Position numbers and translations under genes: made by a program. Positions 37,269 through 46,161 of a stretch of 64,000 nucleotides of DNA are shown here, piece by piece (positions within the stretch are counted from its first letter, which is position 1; every line of letters starts with the position of its first letter). The stretch is from a virus: positions 1 through 64,000 of IMG/VR virus record IMGVR_UViG_3300021963_000057; one strand, given 5' to 3'. Under the pieces are notes generated by a model, which saw only the letters and a program-made list of their open reading frames with translations, was not told where the DNA came from and made no database searches.

Positions 37269-38960
37269 ATGGCATTTCAAATCTCTCCAGGCGTAAATGT
37301 AGCTGAGGTGGATGCAACAACAGTTGTACCCGCAGTTCAACAGACCGCTGGTGCATTTGCTGGAAACTTCCAATGGGGTCCAGCAGACAAGGTAAAACAA
37401 ATAGATAGTGAAATAACACTTGTAAGTACATACGGTAAACCTAATTCAGACTCAGCAGTATCATTTTTTACAGCTGCAAACTTCTTGTCTTATGGTAACA
37501 ACTTAAGTATTGTGCGTTCTATTGGTGCATTAGCAAACAATGCAACCGATGGTAGTACATTGAATGTACAAATTAAAAACGAAGACGTTTATGAAGCTTC
37601 ATATTTGTTAAGTGACAATGGCAACGACTATGGTCCGTTTGCAGCTCGTTATGCAGGTTTATTAGGTAACTCTCTGACTGTACACGTTTGTGCAAACACA
37701 ACAACATATAGCACATGGGCATACAAAAACTATTTCACATCAGCGCCAGGTACATCAGACTTTGCAGATTCTGTGAATGGATCAGATGACGAAATGCATA
37801 TTGTGGTTGTTGACACAGACGGTTTATTTACAGGTTCAGCTGGTTCAATTTTAGAAACATATGGTTTCGTTTCAGCTGCTTCTGATGCTGTAATTAACGG
37901 TGTTACAAATTACTATAAACAAGTTATTTTTAATAACTCAAGATATATCTATGCAATGGATCCTGTTGATTATGCAACAACATCTGCGACATGGGGCACC
38001 ACAGCTGCAGGCAAAACTTTTGCGAGACCAGCAACCAACCAAACAGTGAGTTTGACTACAGGTTCTTCTGTAAATCCTACAGACGGAAACATACAATCAT
38101 CTTACGATTTGTTTGCAAATAAAGAAGCTATTGATGTTGCATTGGTGTTGTCAGGTGGCCATTCAATTACAGTCCAACAATATGTTATAGACAATATTGC
38201 AGTTGGTCGTGCTGATTGTGTTGCCTTCATTTCTCCAAGATATGCAGACGTTGTAAACAAAGCAGGTCAAGAAACCACTAATATCGAAGACTGGTTAACA
38301 ACACTGTCAAGAAGTTCTTCTTACGTTGTTGCCGACTCTGGTTGGAAATATCAATTTGACAAGTACAACAACACATACCGTTGGATTCCATTGAATGGCG
38401 ATGTTGCTGGTCTATGTGTATACACAGATAATATTCGTGACCCATGGTTCTCTCCAGCAGGTTTCAACCGTGGTTCAATTAAGAACTGCATTAAGTTGGC
38501 ATGGAATCCAAATAAATCATACCGTGACACATTGTATGCCGCAGGTGTAAACCCTGTTGTATCTTTCCCTGGTCAAGGTACAGTGTTGTTTGGTGACAAA
38601 ACATTGTTGAACAAACCATCTGCATTTGACAGAATCAACGTTCGCCGTTTGTTCATCACACTTGAGAAAGCAATTGCACAAGCTGCTAAGTTCTCAATGT
38701 TCGAATTGAATGATGAGTTTACTAGAGCACAATTCATCGCTTTAGTATCACCATTCTTGCGTGACATTCAAGGCCGCCGTGGTTTAACAGACTTTAGAGT
38801 TGTTTGCGATGCAACAAATAACACACAACAAGTTATTGATAGTAACCAATTTGTTGGTGATATCTACATTAAACCTGCACGCTCTGTCAACTACATTCAG
38901 TTGAACTTTGTCGCTGTTGGCACTGGTGTTGACTTCGTAACAATCGTTGGCGCAGCTTAA
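37269..38960 (+). CDS. 18: Tail sheath protein, T4 gp18-like
   Basis: 563 residues with a strong CAAGGAG site. Characteristic start ISPGVNVAEVDATTVVPAVQ and QTAGAFAGNFQWGPADKVK. The conserved C-terminal sheath core has FDRINVRRLFITLEKAIAQA, FEPN-like FELNDEFTRAQFIALV and RGLTDFRVVCDATNNT. It forms the contractile sheath around the gp19 tube. Shorter than T4 gp18 (659), as expected since surface domains vary. Part of the 17-18-19-20 order. Confidence 0.95.
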   Translation: MAFQISPGVNVAEVDATTVVPAVQQTAGAFAGNFQWGPADKVKQIDSEITLVSTYGKPNSDSAVSFFTAANFLSYGNNLSIVRSIGALANNATDGSTLNVQIKNEDVYEASYLLSDNGNDYGPFAARYAGLLGNSLTVHVCANTTTYSTWAYKNYFTSAPGTSDFADSVNGSDDEMHIVVVDTDGLFTGSAGSILETYGFVSAASDAVINGVTNYYKQVIFNNSRYIYAMDPVDYATTSATWGTTAAGKTFARPATNQTVSLTTGSSVNPTDGNIQSSYDLFANKEAIDVALVLSGGHSITVQQYVIDNIAVGRADCVAFISPRYADVVNKAGQETTNIEDWLTTLSRSSSYVVADSGWKYQFDKYNNTYRWIPLNGDVAGLCVYTDNIRDPWFSPAGFNRGSIKNCIKLAWNPNKSYRDTLYAAGVNPVVSFPGQGTVLFGDKTLLNKPSAFDRINVRRLFITLEKAIAQAAKFSMFELNDEFTRAQFIALVSPFLRDIQGRRGLTDFRVVCDATNNTQQVIDSNQFVGDIYIKPARSVNYIQLNFVAVGTGVDFVTIVGAA

Positions 38961-38966
38961 TAAATA
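38959..38966 (+). promoter_or_regulatory. Candidate late promoter (AATAAATA) before tail tube gene
   Basis: Overlaps the gp18 stop codon. The predicted start near 38972 leaves a 14-base leader with ATAGGAGA before the ATG at 38986. Confidence 0.45.
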
Positions 38967-38985
38967 AACGATATAGGAGAAAACA

Positions 38986-39528
38986 ATGGCATTTAATGTA
39001 GCAGAATTCAGAGCTAATATGATTGGAGACGGCGCACGTCCTAATCTATTCTCTGTCTCTTTAATATTCCCTTCAAACGTATCGAACTCAACAGCTGCAG
39101 GTCAAAAACTAACCTTTATGGCCAAGACAGCTCAATTACCAGGTTCGTCAATTGGTACTGTTCCAGTGTATTACTTTGGCCGTGAAATGAAATTTCCTGG
39201 CAATAGAACATTCGCTGATTGGACATTAACCATCATCAATGATGAAGATTTCGTGATTAGAAATTCTTTAGAAAACTGGATGAATTCTATCAACAGTCAT
39301 GCAACCAATGTAAGAAGTGGTGCAGCCAGAAATTCTAACGGATATTCTGTTGACGCAAACGTTATTCAATATGGTAAAACAGGTAACGAATTGAAAAAAT
39401 ATAAATTCGTTGGTATGTTCCCATTAGATTTGGCACCAATCGACCTAGATTGGGGTTCAAATGACTCAATTGAAGAATTCACTTGTACGTTTGCATACCA
39501 ATTCTGGGAAACAGACACAACATCTTGA
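38986..39528 (+). CDS. 19: Tail tube protein, T4 gp19-like
   Basis: 180 residues, ATAGGAG site. It has gp19-family motifs: RPNLFSVSLIFPSN, FMAKTAQLPGSSIGTVPVYY, FGREMKFPGNRTFADWTLTI and NDEDFVIRNSLENWMNSINS. It stacks as hexameric rings forming the inner tail tube inside gp18. A paralogue-like gene lies at 45564. A perfect hairpin terminator follows, so the 18-19 transcript probably ends before gp20. Confidence 0.94.
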   Translation: MAFNVAEFRANMIGDGARPNLFSVSLIFPSNVSNSTAAGQKLTFMAKTAQLPGSSIGTVPVYYFGREMKFPGNRTFADWTLTIINDEDFVIRNSLENWMNSINSHATNVRSGAARNSNGYSVDANVIQYGKTGNELKKYKFVGMFPLDLAPIDLDWGSNDSIEEFTCTFAYQFWETDTTS

Positions 39529-39535
39529 TATATGA

Positions 39536-39567
39536 GGGAGGCCCGTTAGGGTCTCCCATGTTTTTTT
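39536..39567 (+). terminator. Intrinsic terminator after tail tube gene
   Basis: Nine-pair stem GGGAGGCCC / GGGTCTCCC (one G-T pair) with loop GTTA, then ATG and seven T residues. Located between the gp19 stop and gp20. Confidence 0.85.
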
Positions 39568-39589
39568 GATTTTATAATTACACACAAAT

Positions 39590-41341
39590 ATGGCAAATAA
39601 CACAAATAAATTTTCATTGTTCGGTTTTACTATTTCTCGTCAGAAGGATGAGGAAGATGCAATCGTCCAACAATCATTTGCACCACCAACGCAAGACGAT
39701 GGGGCATTAACTATTACATCTGCCGCTTATTACGGCACATACGTTGACCTTGACGGTACCGCAAAGAATGAGGTGGAACTTATTTCTCGTTACCGTGAAA
39801 TGGCAATGCAACCTGAAATAGAATCTGCAATAGATGATATAGTTAATGAAGCCATTGTGCAAGACGATGATGGTAAAATAACACAAATCATTTTGGATGA
39901 TTTGAAAGTAAATGACAAAATCAAAAAAGCCATCAAAGAAGAATTCAATACCGTTTTACGTATGTTGGATTATAGAAAAATGGCCCAAGATATTTTCCGC
40001 CGTTACTATGTTGATGGTAGAATGTATTATCACATCATTATTGACCGTGAGAATCCACAAGAAGGTATCAAAGAACTTCGTTACATAGACCCACGTAGAT
40101 TACGTAAGGTCCGTGAAATGAAGAAACAAAAGGATGAAAGAACTGGTGCAGATATTATGCAACCAGTCAACGAATACTATATCTACAACGACAAAGTTGT
40201 TAGTGGTAGTGCATCCAATTTTGGTCCTGTTGGTGTTCGTATTACAACAGACTCTATTATTTCGGTGGTATCGGGCCTTATGGACTCCCGCCGTGCCGTG
40301 GTGTTATCATATCTACACAAAGCAATCAAGCCTCTTAATCAATTAAGGATGATTGAAGATGCAACTGTTATCTATCGTATTTCACGTGCTCCTGAGCGCC
40401 GCATTTTTTATATTGACGTTGGTAATTTGCCTAAGTTAAAAGCAGAACAATACCTACGTGATATCATGGTCAAGTATAAAAACAAACTTGTGTATGATGC
40501 GAACACAGGTGAAGTGCGTGATGACCGTAAGTTCATGTCTATGATGGAAGACTTTTGGTTACCACGTAGAGAAGGTGGCAAAGGCACAGAGATTACTACA
40601 CTACCAGGTGGACAAAACCTAGGTGAGTTGGAAGACGTTAAATACTTTCAAAAGAAACTGTATGGTGCCTTGTGTGTTCCAATCTCCAGGTTAGAACCTA
40701 ATCAAGGATTCTCACTTGGTCGTTCATCAGAAATTACACGTGATGAATTGAAGTTCTCTAAGTTTGTGGACAGACTAAGAAACAAATTCTCCGATGTATT
40801 CAACCAAGCCTTGCGTGTACAGTGTGTACTAAAAGGTATCTGTACAGATGAAGAATGGGAATTGTTTAGAGAAAACATTCATTATGATTTCATCAAAGAT
40901 AATAATTTCTCCGAATTAAAAGAAGCGGAATTAATTTCACAACGATTATCTCTACTTCAATCGGTTGATCCATATACTGGTCGTTACTTCTCACAAAAAT
41001 GGATTCAACAAAATGTGTTGCGTCTAACAGATGATGAGATTGCTGAAATGGATTCAGAGATTGAAAAAGAAAAAGAAATGGGTCTTGGATTACCAGTCTC
41101 AGTAACAAATGATGTTGCACAACAACAAATGATGGGACAAGTTCAGACCGACCAAATGGTACAACAATCAGAATTAATGCCTGATAATGCACCGACTGGT
41201 GGTTCCAGTTCTGGTGGTGATACTTCATCATCAAAAAGTAAACCAAAAGAAAAAAGTTCCAGTGGATCAAAATCAGTTAAAGGTGACCTCAGCTTAGAAG
41301 AAGTTGAAACAACGTTTACTAGATTAAAACGTATTTTATAA
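39590..41341 (+). CDS. 20: Portal protein, T4 gp20-like
   Basis: 583 residues. Recognisable segments are YREMAMQPEIESAIDDIVNE, RYYVDGRMYYHIIIDRENPQ, RYIDPRRLRKVREMKK, HKAIKPLNQLRMIEDATVIY, RISRAPERRIFYIDVGNLPK and SRLEPNQGFSLGRSSEITRD. The dodecameric portal sits at one vertex, initiates prohead assembly and is the channel for gp17-driven packaging. The Ser/Gly/Lys-rich C-terminal tail (residues ~530-570) is low complexity. No SD is obvious (ACACACAAAT before ATG), so its translation start may be weak. Confidence 0.95.
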   Translation: MANNTNKFSLFGFTISRQKDEEDAIVQQSFAPPTQDDGALTITSAAYYGTYVDLDGTAKNEVELISRYREMAMQPEIESAIDDIVNEAIVQDDDGKITQIILDDLKVNDKIKKAIKEEFNTVLRMLDYRKMAQDIFRRYYVDGRMYYHIIIDRENPQEGIKELRYIDPRRLRKVREMKKQKDERTGADIMQPVNEYYIYNDKVVSGSASNFGPVGVRITTDSIISVVSGLMDSRRAVVLSYLHKAIKPLNQLRMIEDATVIYRISRAPERRIFYIDVGNLPKLKAEQYLRDIMVKYKNKLVYDANTGEVRDDRKFMSMMEDFWLPRREGGKGTEITTLPGGQNLGELEDVKYFQKKLYGALCVPISRLEPNQGFSLGRSSEITRDELKFSKFVDRLRNKFSDVFNQALRVQCVLKGICTDEEWELFRENIHYDFIKDNNFSELKEAELISQRLSLLQSVDPYTGRYFSQKWIQQNVLRLTDDEIAEMDSEIEKEKEMGLGLPVSVTNDVAQQQMMGQVQTDQMVQQSELMPDNAPTGGSSSGGDTSSSKSKPKEKSSSGSKSVKGDLSLEEVETTFTRLKRIL

Positions 41342-41354
41342 TTAGGAGATAAAA

Positions 41355-41567
41355 ATGCCAACAGCAAGAGAAATCATAGATTATGCAGAAACAGACAATG
41401 CGGTTGAAATGCGTGATGCATTATATGCTGCACTACATGATAGAGTTATGTCTCATATCGAAACACATAAAGCAGAAGTTGCAAAACAACTGATGAATCC
41501 AGAAGGTGCAACCGCTGAAGATGAAGTTGTGTATGCATCAGAACCTGCCGCAACAGAAGCAGAATAA
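41355..41567 (+). CDS. 67: Prohead core protein, gp67-like
   Basis: 70 residues, strong TTAGGAGATA site. A helical N-terminal half (MRDALYAALHDRVMSHIETH) and a very acidic C-terminal half (EDEVVYASEPAATEAE) fit the small prohead core protein gp67 of T4, which lies at the same place between 20 and 21. In T4 it is cut to peptides during head maturation. Similarity is in size, charge and position more than in sequence, so the symbol is tentative. Confidence 0.65.
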   Translation: MPTAREIIDYAETDNAVEMRDALYAALHDRVMSHIETHKAEVAKQLMNPEGATAEDEVVYASEPAATEAE

Positions 41568-41579
41568 TTTTGACACTGG

Positions 41580-41587
41580 TATAAATA
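41580..41587 (+). promoter_or_regulatory. Late promoter, perfect TATAAATA
   Basis: Exact match to the T4 late -10 box in the gap before the 173-residue gene. The predicted start near 41593 is 21 bases before its ATG. Confidence 0.72.
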
Positions 41588-41613
41588 TTATTCAAACATA
41601 ACAGGAATTACAA

Positions 41614-42135
41614 ATGTCAAATTCATTTACATATCAAGTAATAAAGGATACCACAGAACATACAGTTATTAAATTAACCGGTTCTTTTGATGGTACAGGC
41701 CAAGAAGCCAATGCTGTTCGTATTCAAGCAAATACACTATACGGTGCAATGGATACTTCTAAAGGTAACTTACTTTCTTCTAGTGCAAATACAGGTGCAT
41801 TAGATTTTTACGGTTTATCTGTATATCGTTTATGGTATGACTGTGCATCTGGTGGTGACGTAACACTTTCTTGGAACGCAGCAACACCATTGCCTATATT
41901 TGTAATGAATGGTAACGGTGAATATGATTCTGCTGGTAACTGGGTAACAATACCAAACAACGCAAAAGGTACCACCGGATGCAAAGGTGATATTGCTGTT
42001 ACAACTAGAGGTATGGCAGCAAATGATAGTTACACAATGATTTTGGAATTACGTAAAGACAACGAACATTATCAACGTGGTCATTTGAGTGATCCAGCTG
42101 CGTTTAACTATGGCCCATATGCCATGAAACCATAA
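41614..42135 (+). CDS. Beta-rich virion-type protein between gp67 and gp21 (unknown)
   Basis: 173 residues, ACAGGAATT ribosome site and a perfect late promoter of its own. The sequence reads as a jelly-roll-like sandwich (HTVIKLTGSFDGTGQEANAV, DFYGLSVYRLWYDCASGGDV, TLSWNAATPLPIFVMNGNGE) with a C-terminal YNYGPYAMKP-like tail. I recall similar proteins in T4-like aquatic phages annotated only as structural. T4 itself has gene 68 here, but this protein is not gp68-like. A head decoration or outer capsid protein is an inference. Confidence 0.6.
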   Translation: MSNSFTYQVIKDTTEHTVIKLTGSFDGTGQEANAVRIQANTLYGAMDTSKGNLLSSSANTGALDFYGLSVYRLWYDCASGGDVTLSWNAATPLPIFVMNGNGEYDSAGNWVTIPNNAKGTTGCKGDIAVTTRGMAANDSYTMILELRKDNEHYQRGHLSDPAAFNYGPYAMKP

Positions 42136-42145
42136 GGTAACAATA

Positions 42146-42790
42146 ATGAAACTCATACGAGAACTTACCGAATCGGTACAATACTTAACGGAAGAAAAAG
42201 ATGGAAAGAAAACACTTTACATCGAAGGTCCGTTTCTAGTAGCAGAAGCAGTTAACAAAAACAAACGCATGTACAAAGAAGAAACAATGCGTAATGAAGT
42301 TAACCGTTACAACGAAGAATACATTTCTAAAAATCGTGCCTTTGGTGAACTGGGACATCCAGACACCCCATCCATTAATCTTGACCGTGTATCACACTTA
42401 ATTGTTGGTCTGCGTCAAGAAGGAAATGCTTGGATAGGCAAAGCAAAAATTCTTGAAACCCCTATGGGTAACATTGCAAGAAATCTTATTGAAGGTGGGG
42501 CACAACTTGGTGTATCATCTAGAGGTATGGGTTCTCTTAAAATGGAAAACGGCATCAATGTCGTTCAAGGAGACTTTCATCTGGCCACAGCGGCAGATAT
42601 TGTAGCAGACCCTTCTGCACCTGGTGCTTTTGTGCAAGGTATTATGGAAGGTAAGGAATGGATGTTAGTTAATGGTATCTGGACAGAACAACATTACGAT
42701 GTTGCTAAACAGGAAATCAAACAAGCATCAAGCAAAGATATTGAAGCAGTAAGCTTAAAAATCTTTGAAAACTTCCTTAAAAAACTTTAA
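42146..42790 (+). CDS. 21: Prohead maturation protease, T4 gp21-like
   Basis: 214 residues, like T4 gp21 (212). It has the protease signatures FGELGHPDTPSINLDRVSH with catalytic-type His71, and GAQLGVSSRGMGSL with Ser124/125, as in herpesvirus-type prohead proteases (T4 His85, Ser140). The N-terminal YIEGPFLVAEAVNKNKRMY is typical. It cleaves gp22, gp67 and gp23 after Glu during head maturation. Lies between gp67 and gp22 in the conserved order. Confidence 0.92.
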   Translation: MKLIRELTESVQYLTEEKDGKKTLYIEGPFLVAEAVNKNKRMYKEETMRNEVNRYNEEYISKNRAFGELGHPDTPSINLDRVSHLIVGLRQEGNAWIGKAKILETPMGNIARNLIEGGAQLGVSSRGMGSLKMENGINVVQGDFHLATAADIVADPSAPGAFVQGIMEGKEWMLVNGIWTEQHYDVAKQEIKQASSKDIEAVSLKIFENFLKKL

Positions 42791-42791
42791 A

Positions 42792-42799
42792 TATAAATA
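42792..42799 (+). promoter_or_regulatory. Late promoter, perfect TATAAATA, before scaffold gene
   Basis: Exact T4 late box directly after the gp21 stop. A second partial copy (TATAAATC) follows at ~42805. The predicted start near 42805 leaves ~23 bases with CAAGGAGA. Confidence 0.75.
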
Positions 42800-42827
42800 T
42801 CCAATATAAATCAAGGAGATTCTCAAA

Positions 42828-44090
42828 ATGGGAAAATTTAATCTGACAGACGCCGCTAAAGCAATTCTAACAGAAGGTGCAAAAGAAAATTTTGAAGCTT
42901 CTGTAAGCCGTGGCCACAAAGACGGTCCTTCAAAGTTGCCTACATCTGTTGCTTATGGCACTAAAGATGTTGGTGAAGTTGCAGGCGAAATCAAGAAGCA
43001 AGACGATGAGACTGGTGACTACACAAAAGGTACACCAACAGCAACACCTCCAGGTGCAACACCACCAGTTGGTTCACAACCTGCACAGAAGTTGTCTGGT
43101 CCTGCTGACTCACAAGGTTCTGAACACAAAGCTGTTCAAGCTGCAGCAACTGATTACAACGCAATTCGTGACCGTATCAAAGCTAAACTTGCTCCACAAA
43201 TGATGCAAGCAAATCCAGGTGCAACATTCCAATCTTATGCTGAAGAAGCAGAAGAAGAATCTGATGATGTTGTTGCTGAAGAAAAAGAAGGTCATGAAGA
43301 CTCAGCCGAAGACAAAAAAATGATTAAGGCCATGATGAAGAAACAAAAGATGAAAGAACAAATGGACCAAGACGTAGGTGCATTGCTTTCAGGTGAAGAC
43401 CTTTCAGAAGAATTCAAATCAAAAGCTACTACAATTTTCGAATCTGCCGTTGTTGCTCGTTCACAATCTATCATGGAAGAAGTTGAAGAAGCATTGTACG
43501 AAGAATTCGAAGTTGCTGTTGAAGCAGTTAAAGAAGATTTGGCTAAGAAGTTGGATGACTACATCAACTACATGGCTGAAGAATGGTTCAAAGAAAACCA
43601 ATTGGCAATCGAAAAAGGTCTACGTGCCGAAATCGTTGAAGATTTCATCCGTGGTCTAAAAGGTCTATTCGAAGAACACTATATTGACATTCCAGAAGAA
43701 AAAGTGGATGTTGTGGAAGAATTGACAACTAAGGTTGAAGAATTGGAATCTTCTATCAACGAAGAAATTTCACGTAACGTTGAAATGAAGAAACAAATTA
43801 ACGAGTTTAAAAAGAATGAGGCTATACATGCAGTATGTGAAGGCCTAACGCAGACACAAGTAGAGAAACTTAAATCACTCGCAGAGAGCGTTGAGTTTAC
43901 TACTGAAGAAGAATTTGGTCGCAAACTAGAAACATTGGTAGATTCATACTTCCAACAATCAGTTAAAGCACCAGTTAGTTCTGCCCTGAACGAAGCTGTT
44001 GAAGTTGAGGACGAAAAAGCACCATCGGCTGCTGTTGATCCTGCAATTGCACAGTACGCACAAATCATCTCTAAATCATTGGTTAAATAA
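42828..44090 (+). CDS. 22: Prohead core scaffold protein, T4 gp22-like
   Basis: 420 residues, strong CAAGGAG site. Highly charged and helical, with Glu-rich stretches (YAEEAEEESDDVVAEEKEGH) and long coiled-coil segments (VVEELTTKVEELESSINEEI; IHAVCEGLTQTQVEKLKSLA), typical of gp22. It forms the internal scaffold of the prohead and is degraded by gp21. Longer than T4 gp22 (269): residues ~35-100 are a Pro/Thr/Gln-rich low-complexity insertion. The segment VCEGLTQTQVEKLKSLAE is conserved in gp22 of T4-like phages. Confidence 0.88.
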   Translation: MGKFNLTDAAKAILTEGAKENFEASVSRGHKDGPSKLPTSVAYGTKDVGEVAGEIKKQDDETGDYTKGTPTATPPGATPPVGSQPAQKLSGPADSQGSEHKAVQAAATDYNAIRDRIKAKLAPQMMQANPGATFQSYAEEAEEESDDVVAEEKEGHEDSAEDKKMIKAMMKKQKMKEQMDQDVGALLSGEDLSEEFKSKATTIFESAVVARSQSIMEEVEEALYEEFEVAVEAVKEDLAKKLDDYINYMAEEWFKENQLAIEKGLRAEIVEDFIRGLKGLFEEHYIDIPEEKVDVVEELTTKVEELESSINEEISRNVEMKKQINEFKKNEAIHAVCEGLTQTQVEKLKSLAESVEFTTEEEFGRKLETLVDSYFQQSVKAPVSSALNEAVEVEDEKAPSAAVDPAIAQYAQIISKSLVK

Positions 44091-44093
44091 ATA
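44086..44093 (+). promoter_or_regulatory. Candidate late promoter (AATAAATA) before major capsid gene
   Basis: One mismatch from TATAAATA, overlapping the gp22 stop. The predicted start near 44099 leaves ~31 bases containing CAAGGAGA. Confidence 0.5.
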
Positions 44094-44130
44094 AAATTTA
44101 CCAACAAAAGATACTTACAAGGAGACACTC

Positions 44131-45477
44131 ATGTATCTAACAGAAGAACTACAAAAGAAATGGGCACCAGTGCTTGAGCACGAAGGCCTAGAGTCTATCA
44201 AAGACCCATACAAGAAAGCTGTTACAGCACTTGTTTTGGAAAACCAACAACGTGAAATGGCTGCTGCTGCACAACAGTTGAATGAAACTGCTGTTTCTGC
44301 TGCACCAACAAACGTTACAGGTTCTGGCATTTCTAACTACGATCCAATCTTGATTAGCTTGGTTCGCCGTGCATTGCCTAACTTGATTGCTTATGACGTT
44401 GCTGGCGTTCAGCCAATGACAGGACCTACAGGTCTTATCTTCGCAATGCGTGCTCGTTACGACACACAATCAGGTGGTCCATCAAATACAAACGAAGCAT
44501 TCTTCAACGAAGCAAATACAGAATTCTCTGGTGCATTGTCTACATCTAACCCATACGGTTTTCGTGGTAACAACGCAACTGACATCCGTACAAGCCCTGT
44601 TCAAGACTTGACTGCTAACCACTATACAACTGGTATCGCAATGACTACAGCAACTGCTGAAGCTTTGGGTGCTGATACAGATAGTCCTTTCAAACAAATG
44701 GCATTCTCAATTGAGAAAGTTACTGTTACTGCACAATCACGTGCTTTGAAGGCTGAATACTCTCTAGAACTTGCACAAGACTTGAAGGCAATTCATGGCT
44801 TGGACGCAGAAACAGAGTTGTCAAACATCCTTTCTACAGAAATTTTGTCTGAAATCAACCGTGAAGTTATCCGTACAATCTATACAACTGCTGTTGCAGG
44901 TGCTCAATATGGTACCACAACTGCTGGTGCATTTGACTTGGACACAGACTCTAACGGTCGTTGGTCAGTTGAACGTTTCAAAGGTTTGATTTTCCAAATC
45001 GAACGTGATGCTAACGTTATTGCAAAACAAACTCGTAGAGGTAAAGGTAACGTGATGATTGTATCATCTGACGTTGCTTCCGCTATGGCTATGGCTGGTG
45101 TTCTACAGTACACTCCTGCATTGTCTGCTGACTTGCAAGTTGATGACACTGGTAACACATTTGCTGGTATGTTGCACGGTCGTATCAAGGTCTACATCGA
45201 CCCATACTTCGGTGGTTACACATCTAACCAAGAATTGGTTACAATCGGTTATAAGGGTTCTTCTCCTTATGACGCTGGTCTATTCTACTGCCCATACGTT
45301 CCTCTACAAATGGTTCGTGCAGTTGACCAGTACACATTCCAACCAAAGATTGGTTTCAAGACTCGTTACGGCATGGTTGCAAACCCATTCGCAAACGGTC
45401 TTGCATCTGGCAACGGTGCATTGAACCCACGTACAAACGTGTACTACCGTATCTTCCAAGTTAAAAACTTGATGTAA
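44131..45477 (+). CDS. 23: Major capsid protein, T4 gp23-like
   Basis: 448 residues, strong CAAGGAG site. The HK97-fold capsid is recognised by LVRRALPNLIAYDVAGVQPM, TGPTGLIFAMRARYDTQSGG, SRALKAEYSLELAQDLKAIH, RGKGNVMIVSSDVASAMAMA and YVPLQMVRAVDQYTFQPKIG. A gp21-type cleavage site is likely after LNE (residues 50-52), which would release an N-terminal peptide as in T4. Codon use is enriched in C/T-ended preferred codons compared with the fibres, as expected of the most abundant virion protein. Followed by a strong terminator. Confidence 0.96.
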   Translation: MYLTEELQKKWAPVLEHEGLESIKDPYKKAVTALVLENQQREMAAAAQQLNETAVSAAPTNVTGSGISNYDPILISLVRRALPNLIAYDVAGVQPMTGPTGLIFAMRARYDTQSGGPSNTNEAFFNEANTEFSGALSTSNPYGFRGNNATDIRTSPVQDLTANHYTTGIAMTTATAEALGADTDSPFKQMAFSIEKVTVTAQSRALKAEYSLELAQDLKAIHGLDAETELSNILSTEILSEINREVIRTIYTTAVAGAQYGTTTAGAFDLDTDSNGRWSVERFKGLIFQIERDANVIAKQTRRGKGNVMIVSSDVASAMAMAGVLQYTPALSADLQVDDTGNTFAGMLHGRIKVYIDPYFGGYTSNQELVTIGYKGSSPYDAGLFYCPYVPLQMVRAVDQYTFQPKIGFKTRYGMVANPFANGLASGNGALNPRTNVYYRIFQVKNLM

Positions 45478-45506
45478 GATAAAAAGTCACCGCAGAGTGA
45501 TATTTT

Positions 45507-45534
45507 AAGACCACCTTCGGGTGGTCTTTTTTTT
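45507..45534 (+). terminator. Intrinsic terminator after major capsid gene
   Basis: Perfect nine-pair stem AAGACCACC / GGTGGTCTT with a TTCG tetraloop, running into an eight-T tract. Confidence 0.93.
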
Positions 45535-45563
45535 GGCTCCTAAATACTGATAGAGGAGATAAA

Positions 45564-46076
45564 ATGACAGCACTAAACAGAAGTCCTGAAAATACAAACC
45601 TATTACAACCAACAAAGTTTTTGTTGACATTTGACAGAATTAGAACCACACAATATTTCTGCCAAACAGTTAATCTTCCTGGTGTAAGTTTGGGTGAAGT
45701 AAGTAGGGCAACACCATTCTTGGATATGTTTTCACCTGGCACTAAACTAACATACGATCCATTGGTCGTAGAGTTTATATTGGATGAAGAATTGCAAGGA
45801 TGGAAAAATTTGTATGATTGGTTCTTGTCTATGGCTGATCCAAATGGTTTTGAAAAACGTGACGGTAGTAGAGAACTACAAATGAATAAACATTTTTCGG
45901 ATGCTACTTTAACTGTGTTGAGTGGATTAAATAATCCTTTGTTGAGAATACAATATGTTAACGTATTTCCATTGAGTATTGGAGATATTAGATTTGATAC
46001 CACACAATCTGCGGATACAATATTGACCGCAACGGCAACATTTAGATATCAATCATATACATACTTGACAGTTTAA
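45564..46076 (+). CDS. gp19-family tail tube-like protein (gp3 or gp54 candidate)
   Basis: 170 residues, GAGGAGAT site, preceded by a weak late-like CCTAAATA (45539). FLLTFDRIRTTQYFCQTVNL, PGVSLGEVSRATPF, TYDPLVVEFILDEELQGWKN and LYDWFLSMADPNGF belong to the broad gp19-like tube family, but the protein is clearly different from the gp19 at 38986. In cyanophages a gene at this place after gp23 is often called gp3 (tail completion); gp54, the tube initiator, is another gp19 relative in T4. Sequence alone does not separate these; a tail tube terminator or initiator is most likely. Confidence 0.75.
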   Translation: MTALNRSPENTNLLQPTKFLLTFDRIRTTQYFCQTVNLPGVSLGEVSRATPFLDMFSPGTKLTYDPLVVEFILDEELQGWKNLYDWFLSMADPNGFEKRDGSRELQMNKHFSDATLTVLSGLNNPLLRIQYVNVFPLSIGDIRFDTTQSADTILTATATFRYQSYTYLTV

Positions 46077-46093
46077 TCATTTTGTGTTATAAT
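46066..46093 (+). promoter_or_regulatory. Sigma-70-type promoter upstream of uvsY
   Basis: TTGACA at 46066-46071 (inside the last codons of the upstream gene), 16-base spacer, TATAAT at 46088-46093. Both hexamers match consensus. Predicted start near 46100. Confidence 0.78.
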
Positions 46094-46095
46094 GT

Positions 46096-46161
46096 TTTGA
46101 ATAGATAGAATGACATTAAGTTGTTGATTCTAAAGAATAATTTGATATATTTGAATAGATA
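46096..46161 (+). repeat. 12-base direct repeat flanking the uvsY leader
   Basis: TTTGAATAGATA occurs at 46096-46107 (predicted transcript start) and again at 46150-46161, its last base being the A of the uvsY ATG. It may be an operator or translational control site. Confidence 0.6.

Noticed and set aside
41570-41580. TTGACA before the 173-residue gene
   Set aside because: No TATAAT at proper distance; the adjacent TATAAATA late box explains expression better.
43679-44128. 149-residue antisense open frame over gp22/gp23
   Set aside because: Shadow of a Glu/Ser-rich coding strand; no ribosome site or promoter and fully inside conserved genes.
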